Of a DNA stretch of 64,000 bases, positions 1 to 11,427 are shown one piece after another. The notes under the pieces were generated by a model. It was not told where the DNA came from. It ran no database searches and worked only from the letters and a program-made list of their open reading frames with translations. The position numbers and the translations under genes are program-made. Where the stretch lies: contig MU394084.1 in NCBI GenBank assembly GCA_022578605.1, forward strand, positions 1 to 64,000, given 5' to 3'. Every line of letters begins with the position of its first letter. The stretch's first letter is position 1. The DNA is from Camillea tinctor. Taxonomy: Eukaryota; Ascomycota; Sordariomycetes; Xylariales; Xylariaceae.

Positions 1-3000
1 AATAAAAAAATAAAGTAATTAATGTTTTTTTTTAAACGATATTTTTAAATAATAATTATTTAAATATTTTAAGTTTTAAAAATTTAAAAACTATAAATAA
101 AAAAGGTGTTTAAATATAAAAAAATAGTGTTAAAAAATACGATAAACTATTAAAATTACTATTAAAAATAAAAATTAAAAACTTAGTTAATAAGTTTATT
201 TAAAATATGCTAAAATTAAAACTTATTAAGCTTTAAATATAAATAAATAAACTTTATAGCTATAAATTTTTACTTTTAAAACTTATTTTTAACTTTAATA
301 CTTTATTACTTTATAAAATATAGCAATAAGCTATTATTTTAAGTTTTTTAATGTTTAATAAATAAAACAAGTTATTATATTTGCAAAAAATGTAATACGT
401 TAATATTTATTAATTATTAAAAATAAAAAAAATTAATTTTTTTAATAAACTTAAGTTACGATTATTTATAATTAAAGCAAAGTTATATAAATTAAAAAAT
501 AATAAATTAAAACACTATTAAAAAAATATATAACATATATATATTTATTATTAAAAAGTTACTAATATACTTAAAGTTGCTTATAATAATAAAAAATACT
601 TTTTAGTTTTTATTACTTTTTAAAAACTAAATAAAACAATGTTTTAATTAATTATAGCTCGTAATATTTAAAATTATTATTTAAGCTATTTTTAATATGT
701 TTAATATAAAGCTTAACGTTTAATAATACTTTTTTAATTAAATATTATTTTTACTTTATTATAATTTATAATAATAAACTTTATTAATTTTTTTTTTATT
801 TTAACTTAAAGCTATACTTACATTTTATATATTATATACTTATTTTTAAAGTATAATTAAGCTTTTTTAATAAAAAGCATATTAATTATTATTATTATTA
901 AGTACTTAAAGCTTTAATTTTATTAAATTAACATAATATTTTTAATTTTTTATGTTAACTTTAAAAATGCTTTTATTTTACAAAAATTTTTTAATTAGTT
1001 AAAATTTTTAACTATTATTATAATAAACGCTTTATTAAGTTTTTATAAATTAATTAGCTTAATTAAATTATTTAATAAAATTATATAAATAGTTTTAAAT
1101 AAATTAGTTAATTAAAGTTTTAATTAAAATGTTTACTTTATAAATTAAAACTTATATATTTTTAATATTATATAATATATAAACTTTAAATATATTATTT
1201 TATTAAAATAAACGCTTTATAAAATTATATTTAAATAATTATTGCAAAAATATTTTAAAGCTATTTATTTAATATTTAATATAAAAAAGTTAATTTTTTC
1301 TTTTACATTTTTTAATTATAATTTTTTTGCTAATAAAATAATAAATAAGCTTATATTAAAATATATAGTTTATATATAACATTATTAAAATAATATATTT
1401 ATTAACATTTTTAAAGTTATAAAAGCACAAAACTAAAAACATTTAACTTAATAATTATATATTAAGCTTAATAACTTAATTATAATTTATTAAAAAAATA
1501 AGCTATTAAAATTTATACCGTTTTAACAAAGCTTTTTTATTGTTTTTTAAAAAATTAAATAAGTTTTTTATATTATTAAAAACTTAAATAGCACTTTTAT
1601 ATTAAAATATAAATATTATAAAAATGCATTAAAGTTATTTATATTTAAAACAAGTTATTTAAAAATTAAAAATAACTTAAAATTGCTATTTTATTAAAAC
1701 TTTAAACGATTTAAGCTTAAATTTTAAGCTTATAAGCAGGTTTTTTTTTTTTTAAAGTGTTATAGTGTATTAATTAGTTATTATGTTAAAATATTAATAT
1801 TAATAAAGTATTAAAGTATTTAATAAAGTATAAAAGCGTTAAAATAATGAGGTTTTAATGGAATTGTATAAAAGTTAATAAAAAAAAAAAGGTATTTTTA
1901 AAAAAAAAAAAAAAAAGCAAAAAAAGGAATAAAGTATTTTTTACTTTTTTTTATAAAAAAAAAAGCTATAAGTAGCAGTAATTTATATATTTATATTTTT
2001 TTCTTTTTTAGCTTAGTTTTTATAATTAATATACTTAATTTTTTTAATTTTTAAGTTTACAATTTATTTTTTTTTTTACAACTTGTTTTTTTTTTTTATA
2101 TTATAGCTACTGTTTTTTTAATTTCTTTATAATTTAATATTATACTTTTAATTACTTATATTTAAAATATTATATTTATTTTTTAATAAGCTTAAGTTTT
2201 TTTATATTTTAAAAAAACATTACATTATTAAGAACTTATAAGTACCGAAAAAGCTGCTAAAAAAATTATTTTTAATGCATTTAATAATAATAGTAAAAAA
2301 AGTATAAAGTTAAAAAATAATAATTACTTATTTAAAAAAAAGTTATATTAAATAAATAATAAAAATTTTATTATAAATAACTTAAAAGTTTAGCTTAATT
2401 TAAAAGTTATAAAACTTTTATAACTTTAATTAGCATTAAATAAATAATTACTTTTAAATTAGTTTGCAATATTTTATAAGTAATATTTAAAACTTAATTT
2501 TTTATTACTTAGCTTTAATATTAACTTAATTAAAAGTATATTTATTAAAAATACTTTTATATTTATTATTTTTAATTACTTGCTAAAGTTTATTAATTGT
2601 TAATAATAAATAGTAATAAATATTAAAAAAGCTAAGCTTAATAAGTTTAAATAAAAAGTTAATATTAAAAAAAACTTAAAATTAAAATAAACTATAATTA
2701 AAATATTAGTTAATTTTAAAATAGTTAAATAAACTGTAAATAAAACTATTAATGCATAATAATTAATAAGCTTATTATATATTAACTTTAATTTTATAAA
2801 AACATTTTTTATTTTTATTTTAATTATTAAAATATAACTTTTTATTTTAAATAATTATGTTAATATTAAATGTAAATTAAAAGCATTAAGTTAAAATGCA
2901 TATAAATTATTATATTTTTTTTTATTTATTGCTTATTGTTATAAAAAAGCAATAATAAACATAAAAGCCTTTTTTATAAAAAAGTTTATAAAGTTAAAGT

Positions 3001-5390
3001 TTAAAAATAACGCTATTAAATTAAAAAAAGTTAATAAATAAAAAAAGTTGTAAAAAACTAAATACTTTTAATACTTTTATTTTTTACTTTTTTAATAAGA
3101 AAAAACTTAGCGTTTTAATTTAAACTATTTAAATTAAAAATTTTAATTTAATTTTTATAATTTTTTTTTTATAAAGGTTTTAATTATTAATATATATAAA
3201 ATAACTTAAAAATTTAAGTTTTTTATTAAAAAGGTTTAAAGGTTTTTAACTTATAACTAAATTATTATTATGGCAGCAGCTATTTAACTAGGGGATTAGC
3301 CCTTAGTACGGCTTACATTCACTATATATAAGGGCTCTTGCCCTCTTATAGTATTAAGAAGGATAAGCATTTGTTCTTGTCCTTTACTACCCTTATAGTA
3401 TATATTGGTTGTACCTAGCTTGATCCCCTGCGTAACAATTACTTTAAAGCAAGCTTTTATTTACACTATTTAATAATATAAATATTAAAATAACAATATA
3501 TATACAAATTTTTTACTTAATATAGTTAAAAAAAAAGTATATTTTATTAACTTTATAACTTATATGTTATTATTACTTAAAAACGCTAAAGTATAAAAAA
3601 TTGCGTTTTATTTTAACTTTATAAAAGTAGTAATTAAATAAGTTAAACTTAACTTTTATTATTTATAAAAGTATAAAAAAAAGTTTTAAATAATAGCTTA
3701 ATATTTAAAAATAAAAAACGCGCATATAGCATATACTATTTTAAAAAATATAATAAGCACACTAAATAATACTTTTTTTTTTAATAAACTTATTAATTGC
3801 TTATATTTAATAAAGTTTAATATAAAAAATAACTAACTACATAATAAATATAAACCCGTTTTTTAAACTAATATTATTAAACTATTATAACAATAGCTAA
3901 AAAATATATATAATATATATTAAAGTTTAAATTAAAGTTTTAACTTTAAGCAATAAACTATATTGCTTTTTTAAAAAAAAGTTATTAAAAAAAACTATTA
4001 TATTATTTATTATATTAATAACTTTTATAATATTAATGCTTTATTAAAATTAGCATTATAAAATAATTAATTATTAATTATTTTTAAATTTTAAATAAAA
4101 CTTTTAAAAAAAGTAATTAAAAATTGGTTTTTTATTAATTAACTAAAATAATATATAAAAATAAAAACGTTTTTTAAGCAGCTTTATTATAAACACGATA
4201 AAAGTGCAATTACTATATAAAAATATATTAAGTAAAAAATAGTTATTTATTATAAACTATTTAGTAATAATGTTTTTTTAAATTAATAACGAGCTAAATT
4301 TATAAAAAAAGCAAAAAATGCATTAAGCTTTTTGTAAAAAAACTATAATAAAAAATAAAAATATTATAAAAAAAACTAATTATTATTTAAAATATTTAAA
4401 TATAAGTTTTTAACTTTAACGTTAAGCTTATTAAAGTTATTTTTTTTAAAAAATTACTATTTTATTTAAATTAAGTTTATTAACTTAAAAAAACTTTACT
4501 TTATTTAAATTAAGTTTATTAGCTTAAAAAACTACTACTTTATTTAAATTAAGCTTATTATTTTAAAAAACTATAAAACTATTAATTATAATTAAATTAA
4601 AGCTTTTAAAAAAATTAATTTTAACAGTTTTAAATAATAATGCTTTAAATTTTTTAAGTTTTATTATTTATATTTTTTTTATACGTATTATTAAAACTTT
4701 TTTACTTAATAAAAAAAAATATTTTATAACGTTTTTTTAATTTAAAACTTATTAAAAAAAGTTTTTTTTAATTTATAGCTTTTTTTTAAAAAACTTCGTT
4801 AAATTAAAATTTTAGTTAAAAAGTTATAAAAAAAATTAAGTTTTTAAATTTGTTAAGTATTAAAATATTTAATTATAATATTATTAAAGTTTTTAATTAG
4901 TTTTAATTATAAAAAACTTTAATTTAATAATTTTTTTTAAAAAGTATAAATAATATTATTTTTATTAAAATTAAAAAAAAGCTTAAAATATTAAATAGTT
5001 TAATTATTAACGTTTATTTTATTAAAAAGCAAGTAAGCCGTTTAAAAATAAAAGTAAATATTAATAAAAAAAACTTAAAAAAAACGTTGCGTGTAAATAT
5101 TAAAAAAAAAGCTAATATGCAACTTTGCTTTTTTATTAAATAAAAAGTAAAAAACGAGTTATTAAGCAAGTTAAAAAAAAACTAAAATTACTAAATAATA
5201 AGCTATACTTTAAAATTTAATAATAATTTTAATTAGCTAACGTTTAATTTTTTTTTATTAAGTTTTTATAAGCAAAAACGCTTTTTTTTATTTAATAAAC
5301 TTACTAACTACTTTAATTAATAAGTAATTAAGCTACTATAGCTTATAAGTATTTTTAATTCATTTTACTAGATTAGTTAGCTACTAAATA
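1..5390. repeat. AT-rich RIP-degraded repeat block
   Basis: This stretch is almost entirely A and T, with stop codons in every frame and no ORF of note. The remaining C and G sit mostly in short contexts such as AAGCTT. This is the usual look of old transposon copies destroyed by RIP in Pezizomycotina. The composition changes sharply to normal near 5390-5420, about 470 bp before the transaldolase start. I could not identify the original element families, because no coding signal survives. The only compositional exception inside the block is the island at 3271-3437. Confidence 0.85.
3271..3437 (-). mobile_element. Solo-LTR-like island inside the AT desert
   Basis: A 167 bp stretch of ordinary base composition lies inside the AT-rich block. 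Read on the minus strand it begins TGTTACGCAGGGGATC and ends GCTGCTGCCA, so it has the TG...CA ends of an LTR. The four bases ATTA lie directly outside both ends (3267-3270 and 3438-3441), consistent with a short target-site duplication, although such a match is easy by chance in AT-rich DNA. The start resembles Ty1/copia-type LTRs of fungi from memory only. Its length is below what RIP normally needs, which would explain why it escaped. A fragment of a larger element is the alternative. Confidence 0.5.
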
Positions 5391-5862
5391 ACTTAAAAAA
5401 TACACGCTTAATTCAACCTTTTTATCTCTATCTCTTTTGCCTTTATGCCGCTTGTAAGAAGTTTGTTTCTAGTGTGTATCATGGAAGGCAAACGAAGCTT
5501 GGTCACCAAGGTGAGCGAATGAAATGAGATAGAAATTCGGATGGATGTGGTCCTCTATGTAAAAGTTGGCGGGGCAAAAAAAAAAAAGAAAAAGAAAAAG
5601 AAAAGAACCTTTGTAGCTTGTACCTACGTACCTACATACAAGTTATGACGCTATTTCCCTGACCTTGAGCCCCGCTAAGACTTTGCTAACGTAATGGTAA
5701 AATAATGAGCGTATAACTTTCCTAACCCCCCCACCAACCATTGCCTCAACTCTAAACTCTACAACTTATTAAATACAATAAACCAAACAAAACAAAACAA
5801 CTTGGTCACGATCAATTAATTAATTTACACCAAGACCCCCAAAATAAAAGAAGGCGCCCAAT
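5391..5862 (+). promoter_or_regulatory. Upstream region of the transaldolase gene
   Basis: Normal-composition DNA between the AT desert and the transaldolase start. It holds an A/G-rich tract at about 5577-5607 and AC-rich sequence (CAAACAAAACAAAAC) just before the start codon, typical of a fungal 5' leader. I see no gene and no defined operator. The RIP boundary lying this close means the promoter must be contained in roughly 450 bp. Confidence 0.4.
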
Positions 5863-7435
5863 ATGTCCAACTCTCTTGACCAGCTTAAGGCCTCTGGCAC
5901 TGTAAGTCCAAACCAAAACCAACCTTTGAACCAGAGCTTTGCATTTTTACCCCTCATTCACCACCACCATCATCTGAGACTGGACTGCCCCTCCATCGTG
6001 ACGTTTGGGGCGTCGTTGTCGTAGGTTATGAGGGGATTCCCAATATCAAAATCGATTTGAGCTTGTTGTTTTATTCTCAATTATTTCATGAAGCCTAGAA
6101 ACCAAGCTAACCAGTGCATTTCGACAATCAGGTTGTTGTCTGCGACTCGGGTATGTTTATTCCATTTTGTTAAACCAGCTATCTACTTGGCAAAACTGGG
6201 TGCTGACTGAGACATATTCTAGGCGACTTTGCAAGTTAGTATTTCCCGCGCTTCCGGTGCCCCTCCCCCCTGCAAGACTCGCTCGATCGAGAGAAGCGGC
6301 GAGCACCGAGCACCGAGAAACCATCCGCAGTGAATTGGCCACTGACAAATAATCTCTAGCCATTGGGAAGTACAAGCCCCAAGATGCTACCACCAACCCG
6401 TCCCTCATCCTGGCTGCCTCGCAGAAGCCCGAGTACGCCAAGTTGATTGACGCTGCTGTTGCATCCGCCAAGGGCAAGGGCGGCGATGTCGACTCCCAGG
6501 TTGATGCTGCTCTCGACAGCCTCCTCGTCGAATTCGGCAAGGAAATCCTGAAGATCATCCCCGGCAAGGTCTCTACTGAGGTCGATGCCCGGTTCTCCTT
6601 CGACACTAAGGCCTCCGTAGACAAGGCCCTACACATCATTGACGTACGTCTCGCCTCGTCTTGTATCTCTCTCTGTTAACGAGACCACGACGGTATGCTA
6701 ATATCCCATGTGACAATGCAGCTGTACAAGCAGCAGGGCATCTCCAAGGACCGTGTCCTGATCAAGATCGCCTCGACATGGGAGGGTATCAAGGCCGCCG
6801 AGATCCTACAGCGTGACCACGGCATCAACTGCAACTTGACCCTCATGTTCTCCCTCGTCCAGGCCATTGCCGCCGCTGAGGCCGGTGCCTTCCTTATCTC
6901 CCCCTTTGTCGGTCGTATCCTCGATTGGTACAAGAAAGCCTACAGTAAGGAGTACGCCAAGGAGGAGGACCCCGGTGTCAAGTCAGTTAAGGCCATCTAC
7001 AACTACTACAAGAAGCATGGCTACAACACCATTGTCATGGGTGCTTCGTTCCGAAACACTGGCGAGATCACCGAGCTTGCCGGCTGTGATTACCTAACTA
7101 TCTCTGTAAGTCGTATTCCCTCACAGTCCCTCCATGTATTGCAAGATACATGAGGCGTAACCAGCAGGACGAGCAGCAACTGACTGTCAATTCAACAGCC
7201 CAACCTGCTCGAGGAGCTCATGAACTCTTCTGCGGCTGTTCCCAAGAAGCTCGATGCTTCCGATGCCACCGCCCTAGATATCCCCAAGCAGTCCTACATC
7301 AACGACGAGTCTCTCTTCCGCTTCGAGTTCAACGAGGAGCAGATGGCCGTTCACAAGCTGTCGGAGGGTATCAGCAAGTTCGCTGCTGACGCCGTTACCC
7401 TAAAGGATATCATCAAGAAGAAGATCGCCGCATAA
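5863..7435 (+). CDS. TAL1: Transaldolase
   Basis: Cytosolic transaldolase of the non-oxidative pentose phosphate pathway; it moves a dihydroxyacetone unit from sedoheptulose 7-phosphate to glyceraldehyde 3-phosphate. Six exons fit: 5863-5901, 6132-6150, 6223-6234, 6360-6643, 6722-7105 and 7199-7435, with consistent phases and a total of 324 residues, the usual fungal length. The N-terminus reads [13 protein letters not shown] then [20 protein letters not shown], the family opening. The Schiff-base lysine is K133 in [20 protein letters not shown] and the C-terminal [10 protein letters not shown] segment are also typical. Exon 2 (19 nt) and exon 3 (12 nt) are very short; they are supported because they restore the conserved DSGDFATI stretch. 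The gene is ordinary in composition and converges with the phosphatase gene downstream. Confidence 0.95.
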
Positions 7436-8860
7436 GGAATTAACGGGTGCTTAAAGGTTGTGATGGATTAATGCAGATGATCGGGGGATACCAGCCGTTT
7501 TAGATCCATCCTTCTTCTTTTCTGTTATGTCACGATTGAACGTTGGGAAATAAAATAAAGCTAAAAAATGGATAAAAAGCTATTCTCACCCTTATCGAAG
7601 AACCATCTGCATGGCTACGTCTCTCTACATCATTATTTTTTCCCTAGGGACGTTAGGTAGTTTCCGGTGTCCTTGTCAGTCCATAGCTAGATTGGGAAAA
7701 GTACTTTGAAAAGAAAAAAAGATTTGAACCAAATATTTTGGTTTTGAAATGTATAGAAATGAATCGACTGATCGGTCGGTGATGAACATGGGCTTGATGA
7801 TAATCGTGAGATTTGAAATAATAATTGCTTATAGGTTAGGCGTAGAGAGAGAGCTATGTAGGGCGAATCCCGAGATAACTCCTGTCCATGCAGCGTAAAT
7901 CAGGTTGATTGACGTAGGTTACAAACTGTTAGTAGTTTACACACCCTCTAGGGTATCGGGATAGGTAAGCGGTTGTCGAATGGAAAGCTCGTAACCGCCA
8001 CAGGGACCTGGTATGGTGGGATGGGTTAGTTTCTAACCTAGGACATGGTTTATAGTTTTTGGGATACGAGATATAGTTGATAAGGAGGTAGATCGGGTGA
8101 ATATATTAGCTAGGGAACCTAGTAGCAGCAACCGTACCGACCTACTTTTCCTCCCCTCTCCCCCCTCCCCCCTCTTGTCTTCGACTTTTGACGTCACCTC
8201 GTTTTCTCCTTGCTTATATACAGACTGACCCTGGATATCCTGCCTTGGTTATTCAACTTAGGTGGGAGAGTGCTGGACGGGCTATTGTTGAGAGATTGGG
8301 AGGTTCTGGATGAGATCTATATCTGCAATTCCCTCCCCCCCTTTTTGGACGGGGTCTTGTTTCTTTAAACTTCTTTTCTTTCTTTTGTCCCTGGTATTCC
8401 TTCCCTAACCCTTCTTCCGCTCTCCCTGTCATCGTCGCGAGATATTATCGATCGTCTGGCTAACTACCAGTAGTACACGCCGCTATATCGTGTTAAGTGA
8501 TAGTATCTTCTCGCTGAGCTATGAGTATGCGTATGTACGTACAAGATGATTACGCGACTATGAAAGGGCGTGGGTAGGTGCTGAGGTAGGTAGACTGGTT
8601 GTCTGGATTTCTTGTTTCCCCTTTCCCAACGGTCTTCCGGATAATGGATATTTTTTTGGTATCATGATCTAAGCGTACCTCGTAGGAGGTATCCTGATCT
8701 GGTATTTAAATCTAGGATCCATGACAGGAAAGGGAAGTATATAAAGGGATGGTATTATATATAGTTTTTCGTTGCGCGTGCACCCGTTTTACCCAAATTT
8801 GTCTCTCTTTTTTTTTCTTTTTCTTTTTCTTTTTTGCCCCTTTTTTTTTTCACACGATCA
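7436..8860. other. Intergenic region between convergent genes
   Basis: This holds the 3' flanks of the transaldolase (+) and the Ppn2-like gene (-). A likely polyadenylation area follows the transaldolase stop (AAATAAAATAAAG near 7549). A C-rich tract lies near 8150-8175 and a T/C-rich tract at about 8806-8850 just beyond the phosphatase stop. I see no gene or RNA here. Confidence 0.5.
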
Positions 8861-10333
8861 TTACTTCAGCTCTTTCTCCTCCTTATTCTCGTTCTTATGC
8901 TTCCCCTTCTTTCCTCCTTTCCCACCCTTCCGGTCATGCGCCTCGCACTTGACGCTCACGAGCCGCCGCTTGACGACTACCTTGTCCTTCTTGCCTCCTT
9001 CTTTCCCTTCTACCTCTTCTATCTCGGTCTCTCCGATTTCAAGTCCATCTGCTTCCGACACGGCGACCGCTTCAAACACGGCGGCCGTCAGCTCCCCGCC
9101 CGCCGCGCATCCACTGTCTAGACCGAGCGTGTAGTCCCGCACAACGAGCCCTGTCCGCGCGTCGTGCCCGTAGATCACGGACGTGGTGCGCGGCTTACTG
9201 CTCTCATCGGCAGACGGAGCCTCGGATCCGGGCTTAGACGCGGACCCTCCACTCCGCCCCTTCGCCCGCTTCTGCTGCAGCTCGTCCCATGCCTTAGCCC
9301 AGGGCCGTCCGTGGTGTCCTCCAGACGGCACGAGCTCACGGTCTTGTTGTTGCGCGTGCCCTTCTTCCTCTGCATCGTCGCACGACTCCCAAGAGTCCAC
9401 ATCGAAATCGTCCCAGAAAGCGGCGTCGTCAGCCTCCTCGGCCTCCTCGCTGTCGATGAAAGTATGCGCGCTCCACGCCGTGTTGTTGAGCTTCTTGCGC
9501 CGCACGAGCGTGCGCACGTTCATGACCGCCCGCAGGTCCTGGTCCTCCAGCGCGACGCCCGGGACGAGCCCCCCGTGCACGACAAGCACCTCGCCGTAGG
9601 GCGCGATAATACCCACGCGCAGCATCACGGGGAGCGCGTCGAGCCACTCGCGCTGGGCGGTCGTGAGGCGGGCGGCGGTAGCGCGGTCCTTGCGCGAGGG
9701 TTTGCGTTTCTTGCCTTTTCTTCTCCGTTGCGCGTCGACTTCCTGCTTCTCTTCTTCTTCTTCCTCTTCCTCCTCCGAAGATAGCTCTTTTCCTCGTTCC
9801 TGCTCCCACTCCCACGCCCTCAGCACCCGGTCCTCGTGGTTGCCCCGCACGCCCGACGCCCCGATCGACATGGCCAGGTCGACGACGCCCCCGCTTTCGG
9901 GCCCCTTGCTCACCATGTCGCCCGCGAAGACCACGTGGTCGCCGCGCGCGCGCGAGAACCCCGCCTTCGAGAGCAGCGCCTCGAGCGCGCTCAGTTGCCC
10001 GTGCACGTCGCCGACGACGATGAGCCGCGGGGAGTCCGCCTCGGGCACGGGTACGTGCCGCGCCGGGAGGGTGGCTAGTCGCGTGAGTCCGCCGTCTTTG
10101 TCTTTGCCCTTGTGGCCGGCTATGGTGGGTGTGAGGGCCTCAGCATAGGTCATTATACGTAGTGGTGGATCTGATGCGTAGCGATGCGGGTTGTGGATAA
10201 GGCGTGAGGCGCAGATGATAAACCCGACGATTATGGTGAAGAATACTGGCGCGAGTAAAATGCTGCCCTTCCCTCCTCGCCTGCTAGGTCCTCGGGCTGC
10301 GTGGAACGCAGCGGCGGCGCCGACGTTGTTCAT
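8861..10333 (-). CDS. Ppn2-like calcineurin-type metallophosphatase
   Basis: A single-exon, 490-residue protein. A short basic N-terminus leads to one membrane segment at about residues 29-43 (VFFTIIVGFIICAS), so it is probably a type II membrane protein with a lumenal catalytic domain. PPP-family metal-binding motifs are visible in order: GDVHG (108-112), GDMVSKGP (138-145), GNHE (164-167), then VVHGG and VIYGHDARTG. Yeast Ppn2 is a vacuolar zinc-dependent endopolyphosphatase with this layout, so vacuolar polyphosphate cleavage is the best guess. It is longer than yeast Ppn2 because of an acidic/basic insert after GNHE (a run of ten Glu, then Lys/Arg-rich) and a second acidic insert further on. 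A general Ser/Thr phosphatase role is the alternative. Confidence 0.8.
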   Translation of the reverse strand: MNNVGAAAAFHAARGPSRRGGKGSILLAPVFFTIIVGFIICASRLIHNPHRYASDPPLRIMTYAEALTPTIAGHKGKDKDGGLTRLATLPARHVPVPEADSPRLIVVGDVHGQLSALEALLSKAGFSRARGDHVVFAGDMVSKGPESGGVVDLAMSIGASGVRGNHEDRVLRAWEWEQERGKELSSEEEEEEEEEKQEVDAQRRRKGKKRKPSRKDRATAARLTTAQREWLDALPVMLRVGIIAPYGEVLVVHGGLVPGVALEDQDLRAVMNVRTLVRRKKLNNTAWSAHTFIDSEEAEEADDAAFWDDFDVDSWESCDDAEEEGHAQQQDRELVPSGGHHGRPWAKAWDELQQKRAKGRSGGSASKPGSEAPSADESSKPRTTSVIYGHDARTGLVVRDYTLGLDSGCAAGGELTAAVFEAVAVSEADGLEIGETEIEEVEGKEGGKKDKVVVKRRLVSVKCEAHDRKGGKGGKKGKHKNENKEEKELK

Positions 10334-11427
10334 CGGATGTACAGGGTTTGCGTAACGTTTCTCTTCGTCCTCCTCCTCTTCTTCCTCTTTTCCACTTCCT
10401 GCTATAGGCGTTCTAGCTGAGTAATGTGAGGATGTTTATTATTCGTGGGAGTTTCTGTGAGCAGGGATCGGCGTGGCCTATGTATATATAGATCAGGAGA
10501 TCAGAGTGACATATACCTAGATATAGGTATGTTTCTTTAATTTGGTATCCTGGTCAATAATGTGCTCGCCCCCTCTCTTATATAGACGACCACGAGTTGG
10601 TGGTACCTAGGTATCACACGCATATGTAGTACCCAAGCTAGGTACCACGAGGTAGGTTCTGTGACGTTAAAAGTTTTACTCTTATGATAGCTTCCCGTGC
10701 GTTGATTCGAACGGGGGGGCCACGAGGCGGTACTTTGGCGTTATAGCTATGGGATCTTGCAGAATCGGGGAATTGGCGTACCACAATAAAACAAATGAGG
10801 AAAAAAAAAAGTGTTGGTATGAACAAAGCGCGGCAGAAAAGAAGAATGCTGAGAAAGTAAATAAAGGAACAAGAAGCTAAAAATGAGCAAGTGAAGTGAG
10901 ATGTGTTTGAATATTAATTAATTAAGTCATGAATCCAAATCTAAACTTTGATGGGCACGAACGTTTTCGAAGTGTAGATGATCAGAGATGGCGTAACCTT
11001 TGAAGACGTTAGGTACTAGATCCACGTTCCCACCCAGAAACCAAAATTCCATGGAACTTGTGTTTTTTTTGGGGGGTTTTTTTTTCTTTCTCCATCATTC
11101 TGAAGATATGGAGCTTCTGCCATCGACGCGATTTAAGATTTACTTACTGAATTGGGACGGTAAGGCGCTTTCGACTAGGACCCCTATTTTTTGGTAGTGT
11201 CTAGTCCCACTCATTTAAACTAGATACAGCTAGGAGGTCTTAATTGATCAATAGTGGATATGTATGTAGATCAACTTGCGTTGGTATAATCAACCACCAT
11301 CTTTTGAATCTAGTGCAAGCCATTTTTATTTCTATAATCGGCATATAGGATGACCTATCAGAGTATCGATACCATGAGCTGAAGAATAGGATATTCGTTT
11401 GTATTTGTATAACAACCTGTTCAGCAG
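10334..11427. other. Intergenic region upstream of the Ppn2-like gene
   Basis: The promoter of the phosphatase gene (reading left from 10333) and the 3' flank of the MFS gene. It contains a CT-rich tract near 10361-10391, several copies of the CTAGGTA/TACCTAG-type word seen elsewhere in this genome, and a G/T homopolymer patch at 11064-11085. Short ORFs here look non-coding. Confidence 0.4.

Noticed and set aside
8861..10148. Several long plus-strand frames opposite the Ppn2-like gene
   Set aside because: They are antisense shadows in GC-rich coding DNA; only the minus-strand frame carries the metallophosphatase motifs.
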